From positions 1 to 8,687 of the forward strand of contig URPA01000070.1 of assembly GCA_900549545.1 (NCBI GenBank): DNA of 8,687 nucleotides, read 5' to 3'. The translations under genes were made by a program, and so were the position numbers. The number at the start of each line of letters is the position of its first letter. Position 1 is the first letter of the stretch. The DNA comes from an uncultured Eubacteriales bacterium (GTDB lineage: Bacteria > Bacillota > Clostridia > Oscillospirales > Oscillospiraceae). Below the pieces are notes generated by a model. It was not told where the DNA came from, did no database searches, and saw nothing but the letters and a program-made list of their open reading frames with translations. Positions 1 through 5,701 of the stretch are shown in pieces.

Positions 1-39
1 ATTTTCCTACTTAGGGGGCTTTTTGTCTATTGTCCGTTT

Positions 40-384
40 TTACTGGTTCGGTTCAACATAGCGTGTGCCTTTCCTTGGTGTTCCTTCCTTATCGTAATCA
101 ACATTGCAGCGGGCAGACTTCTCAAACTGTGCATCCATGAACTTCTCCAGTCCAATAACAGCTATGTATTTGCCATTAGAAAGAAGATGATCTACCGCAG
201 CTCGAGTCCATTTCGCTTTTCCGGTCGGGGAAGATATTTGTTTTGCTTGAAGCATATCTACGACCTTTCCCAAACTTGCTCCTGCCATATAGAAATCAAA
301 AATCATACAGACAACATTTGCTTCACTTTCGTTAATTTCAAGTGTGCCGTTGCTGGTTAAAGTAAAACCATATGGTATTCTCAT
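40..384 (-). CDS. Orphan recombinase-domain protein (no resolvase catalytic domain)
   Basis: This 114-residue protein matches the 'Recombinase' domain (PF07508 type) that normally follows the N-terminal resolvase domain of large serine recombinases. It opens with IPYGF, then NGTLEINESEA, the helix MIFDFYMAGASLGKVVDML, then SSPTGKAKWTRAAVDHLLSN and KYIAVIG. The catalytic serine domain and the C-terminal zinc-ribbon/coiled-coil parts are absent. It has its own start, with an AGGAGGAA RBS at 391-398 about six bases before the ATG, so it is probably a genuine stand-alone small gene and not a broken remnant. Stand-alone proteins of this type are common in Clostridia near mobile elements. It may bind DNA but should not cut it alone. 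Its codons are AT-rich (AGA, ATA, TTA, CAA) compared with the GC-rich genes to the right, which suggests transfer. It ends in TAA at 40-42. Confidence 0.75.
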   Translation of the reverse strand: MRIPYGFTLTSNGTLEINESEANVVCMIFDFYMAGASLGKVVDMLQAKQISSPTGKAKWTRAAVDHLLSNGKYIAVIGLEKFMDAQFEKSARCNVDYDKEGTPRKGTRYVEPNQ

Positions 385-390
385 GTTTTG

Positions 391-398
391 TTCCTCCT
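391..398 (-). promoter_or_regulatory. RBS of the orphan recombinase-domain gene
   Basis: Read on the minus strand this is AGGAGGAA followed by CAAAAC and ATG. A near-perfect Shine-Dalgarno sequence at good spacing shows that translation starts at 384 and that the gene is an independent cistron, not the tail of a longer recombinase. Confidence 0.75.
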
Positions 399-409
399 AA
401 AAAATAAGA

Positions 410-452
410 ATTCCTATGCTGTCGCCCCACCCGAGAGGCAAAACATAGGAAT
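410..452 (-). other. Nested hairpin in the leader of the recombinase-domain gene
   Basis: A perfect 9-bp inverted repeat, ATTCCTATG (410-418) with CATAGGAAT (444-452), encloses a second potential stem. On the minus strand that inner stem pairs GCCTC with GGGGC around the loop TCGGGT, including one G-U pair. The element sits about 12 bases upstream of the AGGAGG site and downstream of a TATAAT box at 492-497, so it would lie in the 5' leader. The pairing is seen in the sequence; a role as a regulatory RNA fold or a DNA binding/recombination site is inference. Confidence 0.45.
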
Positions 453-463
453 ATTGAATATTC
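449..463. repeat. Palindrome GAATATT-G-AATATTC
   Basis: A perfect 7-bp inverted repeat with a single-base centre overlaps the right arm of the 410-452 hairpin by four bases. A compact, nearly symmetric AT-rich site in front of a DNA-binding-type gene could be an operator or recombinase site. This is inference from symmetry only. Confidence 0.4.
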
Positions 464-491
464 TGTTTTCTTCACGCTATCATTCTGTACA

Positions 492-497
492 ATTATA
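492..497 (-). promoter_or_regulatory. Candidate -10 box for the recombinase-domain gene
   Basis: The minus strand reads TATAAT here, a consensus sigma-A -10 hexamer. No good -35 box lies 16-18 bases upstream; the best TTGAC-like element is about 23 bases away, so the promoter assignment is weak. Transcription from it would give a roughly 100-base leader holding the nested hairpin at 410-452. Confidence 0.35.
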
Positions 498-524
498 GAA
501 CCTGTTTTTTCTCATTTTACAGTC

Positions 525-572
525 AAAAACGACAAAACCTGCGTATAATCATCATTTTACGCAGGTTTTGTC
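525..572 (-). terminator. Intrinsic terminator after tRNA-Leu
   Basis: A perfect 15-bp stem pairs 531-545 (GACAAAACCTGCGTA) with 558-572, around a 12-base loop. On the minus strand it begins just six bases past the tRNA CCA end and is followed by GTTTTTG (525-530), giving a U run. It would end the tRNA-Leu transcript. On the plus strand no U run follows. Confidence 0.75.
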
Positions 573-577
573 TAATT

Positions 578-663
578 TGGTGCCGGTGACCGGACTCGAA
601 CCGGTACGCCGTTTCCGGCAAGGGATTTTAAGTCCCTGGTGTCTACCATTCCACCACACCGGC
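578..663 (-). tRNA. tRNA-Leu (anticodon UAA)
   Basis: On the minus strand the acceptor arm GCCGGTG pairs with CACCGGC and is followed by discriminator A and an encoded CCA (578-580). The D-arm region contains GGAATGGTAGAC. The anticodon stem AGGGA/TCCCT encloses loop CTTAAAA, so the anticodon is TAA (leucine). A long variable arm (TGCCGGAAACGGCG) marks it as a class II tRNA, and the T-arm is CCGGTTCGAGTCCGG. All helices are intact and the total length is 86 bases with CCA. It has its own promoter (678-706) and terminator (525-572). The 3' end faces the AT-rich recombinase-domain gene. Confidence 0.95.
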
Positions 664-677
664 AAATTTACCTATAT

Positions 678-706
678 AATTTATCACTAATGCCCGGAAG
701 TGTCAA
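678..706 (-). promoter_or_regulatory. Sigma-A promoter of tRNA-Leu
   Basis: On the minus strand there is a perfect -35 TTGACA (701-706), a 17-base spacer and -10 TAAATT (678-683) preceded by TGA, resembling an extended -10. Transcription would start around 671, a few bases before the mature tRNA 5' end at 663. Confidence 0.7.
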
Positions 707-933
707 TAACAAGGATGAGATGCCCCCCTTTCTCCGCACCTTTCAGGGTAAAAATATGCAGCGATGATACAATTCTTAATTTTTTCAAATAGTTTCAAAT
801 TTCTCTTGCATTTCGTTTCAATTTGTCGTAATATTGTAACCACTTAGAGATGTTTCGCTGTGCGGGCCGTCGGTTTGCAGCTTTATCAAAAAGTATACAA
901 GCCTTAATCTTTATTAAGTTTACCTTGAGGCGG
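707..933. other. AT-rich intergenic region with short repeats
   Basis: No supportable gene lies here; the long minus-strand reading frame that crosses it is a shadow of the LysM gene. Visible items are TTTCAAAT at 783-790 and 793-800 with a related TTTCAAT at 816-822; a weak alternative promoter (TTGCAT 806-811, 17-base gap, TAATAT 829-834); and a small hairpin CTTAAT/ATTAAG at 903-918. These could be regulatory elements for the LysM gene, but that is not shown. Confidence 0.4.
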
Positions 934-962
934 TAGACGGTGCCTGAGCGCGATGTTATAAT
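934..962 (+). promoter_or_regulatory. Sigma-A promoter of the LysM protein gene
   Basis: -35 TAGACG (934-939), a 17-base spacer and a perfect -10 TATAAT (957-962), with TG at 954-955 making an extended -10 (TGTTATAAT). The start point would be near 969, leaving a short leader of about 35 bases before the ATG at 1005. Confidence 0.7.
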
Positions 963-990
963 TTCTACATAAGACACGGAATGATCTATC

Positions 991-998
991 AAGGAGGA
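991..998 (+). promoter_or_regulatory. RBS fixing the LysM gene start at 1005
   Basis: AAGGAGGA lies six bases before the ATG at 1005. An in-frame ATG at 981 is also open but has no RBS and would make the RBS itself coding and add eight residues before the signal peptide, so 1005 is the start. Confidence 0.85.
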
Positions 999-1004
999 AG
1001 AGAC

Positions 1005-2036
1005 ATGAACAAACGCCTCAAAACTTTTATTGCCAGCGTATGCGTGGCATCGTCCCTGATTTCCGGCGTGGCAGTGAGCGCCTTCGCCGAGGACATCAAG
1101 TACACCCTCAAAAGCGGAGACACTGTTCTGGCCGTGTGTCAGAACCTCGGCATTGATTTTTACAAAAATCAGGCCTGGATTACCAAGAAAAACAACATCA
1201 AGGACTATTCCCGCCTGAAGGTGGGCCAGACCATCATCCTGCCCGGCAAGGGCTCCGCTGCGGAGACTCCCCCCAGCATCACCGGCGGCACTGCCGCGGA
1301 GGGCAGCAAGGGTGATGCCGTGCTCAAGGGCGACGATTTTATCAGCGGCTACCTTATCACCCACACCATGGCCTCCGGGGAGACTGTCGGAGGTGTGTGC
1401 GCCGCGCTGGGCATTGATTTTTCCTCCAACTCCGACATGATAATGAAGCTCAACAACATCAAAAGCTGGAACAAGGTCCCGGCCGGAAAGGTTCTCCAGC
1501 TTCCCGCCACCAAGGCCCCATCAAGCGGCAGCTGCGTCAAGATTGTGGCTCACAAGATTGCTTCCGGCGATACCGCATATGCCATCTGCAACAGCTACGG
1601 CATCAGCTATGACAGCAGCCTTTCTCTGATGAAGGTTCTCAACAATAAGGACGATTTTGCCGCCATCAAGGCCGGTCAGCTCCTCTATCTGCCCGTGCCC
1701 GGCACCGTCTCCTCGAGCGGCGGCTCCGCTGGCGGCTCCACCGGTGGTTCTACCGGCGGCAGCACTACTACTCCTACCCCCGCAAAGCAGTATAACATCT
1801 ATACCTACATCTCAAACGGCACCCTCCAGCTTCAGGTCAACGGCAATGCCGTGTCCAAGGCCAAGGCGGGCGACACTATCAAAATAGTCAACACCCCCAA
1901 CACCGGCTACGCGCTGGATAAGGTCACCGTCTACAAGGCGGACGATGAGGCAAAGACCGTCGAAGTGAAGGACGGCAGCTTCAAGATGCCCGAATATGAT
2001 GTAGTCGTCAAGGTCGAGTTCAAGGCCAGCACCTGA
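1005..2036 (+). CDS. Secreted triple-LysM protein with InlB-like C-terminal domain
   Basis: The 343-residue product begins with a Sec signal peptide (MNKRLK, hydrophobic core 7-24, probable cleavage AFA|E after residue 28). Three LysM-like modules follow at about 31-80, 116-167 and 180-231. Each begins with a (K/A)SG(D/E)T motif and ends in GQ/GK..(L)LP, as expected for peptidoglycan or chitin-oligomer binding. A flexible linker (232-260) carries GGS repeats and TTTPTP. The C-terminus (261-341), with NTGYALDKVTV, DGSFKMP and VVVKVEF, resembles the divergent InlB B-repeat/Flg_new_2 fold found on Gram-positive surface proteins. No catalytic domain or sortase signal is present, so a cell-wall-bound adhesin or accessory role is likely. 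It is transcribed alone, with its own promoter and terminator, and converges on the minus-strand operon. LysM assignment is strong; the C-terminal domain is moderately sure. Confidence 0.85.
   Translation: MNKRLKTFIASVCVASSLISGVAVSAFAEDIKYTLKSGDTVLAVCQNLGIDFYKNQAWITKKNNIKDYSRLKVGQTIILPGKGSAAETPPSITGGTAAEGSKGDAVLKGDDFISGYLITHTMASGETVGGVCAALGIDFSSNSDMIMKLNNIKSWNKVPAGKVLQLPATKAPSSGSCVKIVAHKIASGDTAYAICNSYGISYDSSLSLMKVLNNKDDFAAIKAGQLLYLPVPGTVSSSGGSAGGSTGGSTGGSTTTPTPAKQYNIYTYISNGTLQLQVNGNAVSKAKAGDTIKIVNTPNTGYALDKVTVYKADDEAKTVEVKDGSFKMPEYDVVVKVEFKAST
1719..1763 (+). repeat. GGS linker repeat inside the LysM gene
   Basis: Tandem GGC-GGC-TCC-like codons encode GGSAGGSTGGSTGGS, the flexible linker between LysM module 3 and the C-terminal domain. 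Codon variants differ among copies, but the tract could still vary in length by slippage between strains. Confidence 0.7.
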
Positions 2037-2048
2037 CAGGTATTATCA

Positions 2049-2080
2049 ATGCCCCGCCTTTCGGCGGGGCATATTTTTTG
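2049..2080 (+). terminator. Intrinsic terminator of the LysM gene
   Basis: A 10-bp perfect stem ATGCCCCGCC (2049-2058) / GGCGGGGCAT (2063-2072) with a TTTC loop is followed by ATTTTTT. It lies 13 bases past the TGA stop. It lacks a U run on the opposite strand, so it is directional for the LysM transcript. Confidence 0.9.
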
Positions 2081-2117
2081 CTTTTTCCCTCCCGCTTCCG
2101 GCGGGGCAGATATCTAT

Positions 2118-2156
2118 GATTAATCCCCGCCATCCGGCGGGGATTAATCTATTTTA
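2118..2156. terminator. Perfect 14-bp hairpin between convergent genes
   Basis: GATTAATCCCCGCC (2118-2131) pairs perfectly with GGCGGGGATTAATC (2136-2149) around an ATCC loop. On the plus strand it is followed by TATTTT (2150-2155), so it may be a back-up terminator for LysM read-through. On the minus strand it starts about 11 bases beyond the stop of the 57-residue membrane protein gene and lacks a good U run. There it could end the operon with help, or protect the mRNA 3' end. The structure is seen; the function is inferred. Confidence 0.6.
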
Positions 2157-2159
2157 GGC

Positions 2160-2333
2160 CTATTTCAGGCTCATTGCCGCGACAAGGGCGGCGGAGACAC
2201 ATGTGCAGACGATAAACACCTTTGACGGGGTGCTGGTCAGAAAGCCCATCAGCGGATTATATCCGTCGAGCACGGTTATCACGATAAGCCCCAGCGCGAG
2301 GGCGAGGGCAATTTTGGCCAAGGCTCTTTTCAT
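2160..2333 (-). CDS. 57-residue two-helix membrane protein, last gene of the NAGPA/CotH operon
   Basis: I do not recognise this family. The start MKRALAKIALALALGLIVI forms a positively charged first helix (about 4-22). A short polar loop with LDGYNPLMGF and TSTPSK (23-38) follows, then a second helix VFIVCTCVSAALVAAM (39-54) and a terminal SLK. By the positive-inside rule the N-terminus is probably cytoplasmic, but the loop is nearly neutral. Translation is coupled to the preceding NAGPA gene: ATG (2333-2331) and the upstream TGA (2332-2330) share ATGA, and GGGAGGGAG lies just upstream within the preceding gene's end. Coupling, a strong RBS and coherent hydrophobicity argue for a real gene despite its size. 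A helper or anchor for the upstream membrane proteins is possible but unproven. Confidence 0.7.
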   Translation of the reverse strand: MKRALAKIALALALGLIVITVLDGYNPLMGFLTSTPSKVFIVCTCVSAALVAAMSLK

Positions 2334-3313
2334 GCTTCTCCCTCCCTGCCAAGGTCTGTCTCTTTTATAAGCAGGATATCCCCAAGCTCTCTGGGGCTGC
2401 TCTGGCGGTTATAAAGCGCGCCGTTAAAGGTCATCGTCGCTGAGGCGCCGCCGTCAAGATTATAGGCCGCCGTGCAGCCAAGGTCCGCAAAAAGCTGAGC
2501 GAGCTCTTCAACGGTCATTCCTCTTGACCAGCCCTCCTGTCTGCCGTCGCAGACGACAAAGCAGTAGTGCCCCGGCTCATAGTAGCCTATGGCGCTTCTG
2601 GGGTTGCCGCGGGCTATTGCGCCGCTGGTGTTGAAGTCTGTCTTGGGCCTGCCCTCATCGTCCAGCAGCTCCGGCCCGAATTTCCACACCTGATAGGGCT
2701 TTTTCTCGAGAATATCCTCAACCTTGTATTCGTCCGGGCCAAAAGTCTCCATGGTGCCATCGTAATACAAAACACAGATATCGCACACCGTCTGCTTGTC
2801 CTGATACATAACGCCGTTGCGCACGTAAAAACCGTATGCCCCCTGACTGTTACAGTAATCGCCGTTGATGCTTATGAGCGCCCCTGCCATCTCGGCCAGC
2901 TCCTCGGCCGGGGTGCTGATATAGCGGCTGTAGCTTTCGTTTTCCACATAGGTCTGGAAGTTATTCACGTCGGCCACATATATATCCGCCACATACCAGG
3001 TCTGCTGATAGCCGTTGAGCTCCTGTGAATTTGTGCTGATGGTAATGGAGACCTGAGGGCTCGTGTAGGAATTCTCCGTCCACACCGGCTCATCCGAAAA
3101 ATGCTCGCTGAACTTTATCTGCCACGGTGTGCGTTCGTCGGGCTCCTCGCTCGGTGCGGGGCTTGAGACCGGCTCGACCACCACAGGCTCGCTCTTTTCC
3201 GTGAACAGCCCCATTCTGGGCAGCACATGGTGAAACAGCGCGAAAATGCAGAGGAACAGCCCCGTGAGCAAAAGCTCCTCAATAATCAACAAAAAAACTT
3301 TTTTCTTCTTCAT
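2330..3313 (-). CDS. Membrane-anchored phosphodiester glycosidase (NAGPA) family protein, second copy
   Basis: With the start at 3313 the protein has 327 residues. A charged N-terminus (MKKKK) precedes one transmembrane helix (about 7-30), then a proline/glutamate-rich stalk (about 40-62) and an extracytoplasmic domain. This domain matches the NAGPA family (PF09992): SINGDY at 147-152, NPRSAIG at 237-243, CDGR at 255-258 and NLDGGASATM at 285-294. Family members hydrolyse sugar-1-phosphate diester links, as in removal of GlcNAc from phosphodiester-linked sugars. The substrate here is unknown. An in-frame ATG at 3376 would add 21 residues that look unlike a membrane N-terminus and overlap the CotH gene, so 3313 is preferred. 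Neither start has a strong RBS; initiation may be coupled through a 13-codon mini-ORF. The protein is clearly diverged from the first NAGPA copy. The family call is firm; activity is inferred. Confidence 0.8.
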   Translation of the reverse strand: MKKKKVFLLIIEELLLTGLFLCIFALFHHVLPRMGLFTEKSEPVVVEPVSSPAPSEEPDERTPWQIKFSEHFSDEPVWTENSYTSPQVSITISTNSQELNGYQQTWYVADIYVADVNNFQTYVENESYSRYISTPAEELAEMAGALISINGDYCNSQGAYGFYVRNGVMYQDKQTVCDICVLYYDGTMETFGPDEYKVEDILEKKPYQVWKFGPELLDDEGRPKTDFNTSGAIARGNPRSAIGYYEPGHYCFVVCDGRQEGWSRGMTVEELAQLFADLGCTAAYNLDGGASATMTFNGALYNRQSSPRELGDILLIKETDLGREGEA

Positions 3314-3351
3314 ATGCCGAATATTTCCCGCGCGGTGCGCGCGTGGGTCAT
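3310..3351 (-). CDS. Possible 13-codon bridging mini-ORF (MTHARTAREIFGI)
   Basis: The ATG at 3351-3349 overlaps the CotH stop TGA (3350-3348) as ATGA. The mini-ORF TGA at 3312-3310 overlaps the NAGPA ATG (3313-3311), again as ATGA. Translating ribosomes could thus pass from CotH to NAGPA by two reinitiation steps across a gap that lacks a strong Shine-Dalgarno sequence. A GC-rich hairpin CGCGC-ACC-GCGCG sits inside it. The overlaps are seen directly; translation of the peptide is speculative, and chance is possible at this length. Confidence 0.35.
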   Translation of the reverse strand: MTHARTAREIFGI

Positions 3352-5690
3352 TCCAAATTTCCGAAATACTGCTCATATTCCTGCCCGGACATGAGCAGGC
3401 GTTCTCTTACTGTTCCCGCAAAGTATTTGCAGTATCCGCCTTTGCCCCAGTTGCCGAGGACATTGTACAAAAACCCGTCCAGATGCCGCTGCCACTGCTC
3501 GGGCGTGTATTCCCAAAGCTCGCCGTCCCGCTCAAGCTCCGGGCGAAGCTCGTCGGCAAGCTTATCCATCACGGCGAAGGCGTTCTCCTCAGACAGCGGC
3601 CCCGCGAGATACTCCGAGGTTTTTTCAAGCACAAGGCGCCTGAAATCCTTGTTATCCAGCAGCTTTGATATGAGCAGGTTAAAGGCATATCCGTTTTCCG
3701 TGGCCATCGCAAAGCGCCCATGGACGAACAGACCCAAGTCTAGATCGACCAGCGCGTAGTGCAGCTTCTGGTCCTCCTCGGTGTAGTAAAAGCGCATATT
3801 GGGGGAGTTTATATCGAGATTGCCGCTGTATGCCTCAATAACGCCCCAGGCGATGATGCTGTCAAGGTCGAGATGCTCCTCGGCATAGCGGTAATTATCA
3901 GGGTCGCTCATGTCGTTATTCATCACGAAGCTGTATATTTCCGCGGCGGCGCTGTCGGCATCCCATTTGCCCTTCCACATATGAACCTTATCCTCGTCGT
4001 AGCCGTAATGTCGGGCAAAATGCTCCGGCGAATGTGCCTCGCGCAGGGCGTATATGCCCCAGTATTCGCCGTTAATGTAGAGCACCGCGTACTTATACGC
4101 CTGCGTGGAAAGCCCCGGCTCGCAGTCCATCGCCAGCTCGTGCATGGTGATATCTCGCATATTTGTAGAGAAAGAGCTCTCCTGCGCGGCGCGGAGCAGT
4201 ATGGAGGAGAACTCCGTGACTCCGTTTTTGAACACATCGCTCTCAAGCTCCCCGCCGTAAACATCCCTGAAGTTGAGCTTGTATGACTTCTTTCTCTGGG
4301 CATAGCGCGAGGTCGCCCCGTGGAGCTTTACTCCGCAGGCGGTCTCAAAAGAGTCCTCCCCGTCGAAAAACTCGATATTTCCCGGTCTCTCCAGATCCTC
4401 ACCGGGTCTGTAATATATGCCGGTGCGGCGGTCGGAAAAATCGTCCGGGTCGATAACAAGGCTCGCCACGGGCAGGCTGTGCCCCTCGTTGATGATGAAG
4501 CTGAGCGTCAGCTCCCGGCCGGGAAGCTTCCCCTCTTCGATGCAGACCGCCCTGAGCGCGGTGGTCCTGTCAAAGCTCAGCGGCCCGGTATACTCAAAGG
4601 ACTCGCTGTCCGGTGTGCTCCCGTCGAGGGAATAGAAAATTTTCCCGCTCCCTGTCAGCTCCACGGTGACGCTGTCTACACCCTCAAAAACGCCGCCCTC
4701 TTGCGATGCAGCGGGCATTGCGGATATCATTCTGGCACCGTCGGAGTTGTTTCTCCTCACGGTGGCGCGCTCAAAGTAGAAAAATCCGTTTTGCTCCGGC
4801 AGCCGCCCGATGCTCCCGCCGACGGGGATGTCGTGCAGGGAGACATAGTCGGCTATGCTCCCGTCCTCCCGGATAAGGTAGCACTGCTCCCGCAGGCTGT
4901 CAAGGGCGAAGGGCACATCGTCCGTACATTCCAGAGTGTAGAACTCGCCGGGGATGATGCTCCTGTCCGGCAGGGGGTATCTGTTCTGCCCGTCTTTGCT
5001 GTCCGAGAGGTAATAGTCCCCGAGATATACCGGCTCATCGGAGGTGTTTAAAAGCTCAATAAGGTCGTTGTATTCCCCTGCGTTATTGGGATAAAGACGG
5101 TTGAAGACTACGACCTCGTTTATGGCAAGGGCCGGCGTCTCCCGCGCAGCCTGAAAACGCTCATATCCGGCGTCGGTGTTCTCATATCCGGGCGTCGGGA
5201 AGCGGCATGGGGTGAAAGCCCCGTCCTCGCCGCGAACAAAGCTGCAATCGTCCTCCGCCGCGCTGAAGCTGACAGAGTCCATAACATTTCCGGCGCCGTC
5301 TTTAAGCTCAAGGCTCTCTCCTTTGGAGGAAAGCCCCGTATGTACATAGTTCTGCCCCGCTCCGCTCTCCGAGCACAGCAGCAGCGCATATCCCCCCGGC
5401 TCAAGGCTCCGCTCCGGCAGGGCGGCTCCGGATATCGTCCACCCTGACAGCTCGACCGTCTCCGCCGAGATATTATGCAGCTCTATCCAGTCCGGGAAAC
5501 CGCCCGCCTCGTCCATGAGGGTGCTCTTATTCACGCTCATAAGCTCGCTTATGAGCAGCGTCGGCACCGGCTCAGGGGCCGGGGTCTCAGTCTCGACGAC
5601 CGGCGCGGGGTCCTCTCCGCCGCAGGCGGTGAGCAGCGCCGCCGCAAAAACGCCCGCAAGCAGGAGCCTTTTGTTCCTTCGCTCTCTCAC
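3348..5690 (-). CDS. CotH kinase-domain lipoprotein with two lamin-tail-like domains
   Basis: The 780-residue protein starts at GTG 5690, 4 bases after an AGGAGG-type RBS. A lipoprotein signal (RERRNKR, hydrophobic stretch, lipobox LTAC with Cys23) places it on the outer face of the membrane, followed by a Pro/Glu-rich stalk (28-43). Two lamin-tail-like (LTD) domains follow at about 45-165 (ISELMSVN, DWIELHN) and 186-300 (INEVVVFN, DLIELLN). A chitobiase C-terminal-like module lies at about 333-400 (IFYSLDGSTPDS). The CotH kinase domain spans about 424-690, with GVKLHGATSR, QRKKSYKLNF, NGEYWGIYALRE, NLDINSPNMRFYY and the acidic VDLDLGLF motif. CotH proteins are atypical kinases first known from spore coat phosphorylation; secreted modular versions are common in Clostridia and their targets are mostly unknown. 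The key lysine- and aspartate-rich motifs look intact. The substrate, and ATP access outside the membrane, are open questions. Confidence 0.85.
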   Translation of the reverse strand: MRERRNKRLLLAGVFAAALLTACGGEDPAPVVETETPAPEPVPTLLISELMSVNKSTLMDEAGGFPDWIELHNISAETVELSGWTISGAALPERSLEPGGYALLLCSESGAGQNYVHTGLSSKGESLELKDGAGNVMDSVSFSAAEDDCSFVRGEDGAFTPCRFPTPGYENTDAGYERFQAARETPALAINEVVVFNRLYPNNAGEYNDLIELLNTSDEPVYLGDYYLSDSKDGQNRYPLPDRSIIPGEFYTLECTDDVPFALDSLREQCYLIREDGSIADYVSLHDIPVGGSIGRLPEQNGFFYFERATVRRNNSDGARMISAMPAASQEGGVFEGVDSVTVELTGSGKIFYSLDGSTPDSESFEYTGPLSFDRTTALRAVCIEEGKLPGRELTLSFIINEGHSLPVASLVIDPDDFSDRRTGIYYRPGEDLERPGNIEFFDGEDSFETACGVKLHGATSRYAQRKKSYKLNFRDVYGGELESDVFKNGVTEFSSILLRAAQESSFSTNMRDITMHELAMDCEPGLSTQAYKYAVLYINGEYWGIYALREAHSPEHFARHYGYDEDKVHMWKGKWDADSAAAEIYSFVMNNDMSDPDNYRYAEEHLDLDSIIAWGVIEAYSGNLDINSPNMRFYYTEEDQKLHYALVDLDLGLFVHGRFAMATENGYAFNLLISKLLDNKDFRRLVLEKTSEYLAGPLSEENAFAVMDKLADELRPELERDGELWEYTPEQWQRHLDGFLYNVLGNWGKGGYCKYFAGTVRERLLMSGQEYEQYFGNLE

Positions 5691-5694
5691 TTGC

Positions 5695-5701
5695 CCTCCT
5701 A
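5695..5701 (-). promoter_or_regulatory. Stop codon embedded in the next gene's RBS (TAGGAGG)
   Basis: The TAG stop of the upstream membrane protein (5701-5699) forms the first bases of TAGGAGGG, the RBS of the CotH gene, whose GTG start is at 5690. The arrangement supports GTG 5690 as the start and suggests coupled translation. Confidence 0.75.

Noticed and set aside
1..28. Possible plus-strand terminator (CCTA-CT-TAGG followed by CTTTTT) at the window edge
   Set aside because: Extension of the stem relies on several U-G pairs and the upstream context is outside the window.
41..55. GGTTCGGTTC as a partial copy of the tRNA-Leu T-arm (attachment-site repeat)
   Set aside because: Similarity is only about eight bases and in the opposite orientation to the tRNA, so it does not fit a direct att repeat.
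795..1364. Long minus-strand open frame across the LysM promoter and 5' end
   Set aside because: It lies opposite a gene with signal peptide, RBS, promoter and LysM domains; its own translation shows no recognisable motif and it has no good RBS.
3314..3376. Upstream start (ATG 3376) for the second NAGPA protein
   Set aside because: It would add 21 residues of non-membrane sequence, overlap CotH by 29 bases, and its AGGA motif is too close to the ATG; ATG 3313 precedes MKKKK and the membrane helix directly.
3759..5051. Plus-strand open frames opposite the CotH gene (3759-4286 and 4320-5051)
   Set aside because: They are antisense shadows of a GC-rich gene with clear domain motifs; the translations are low-complexity and without family motifs.
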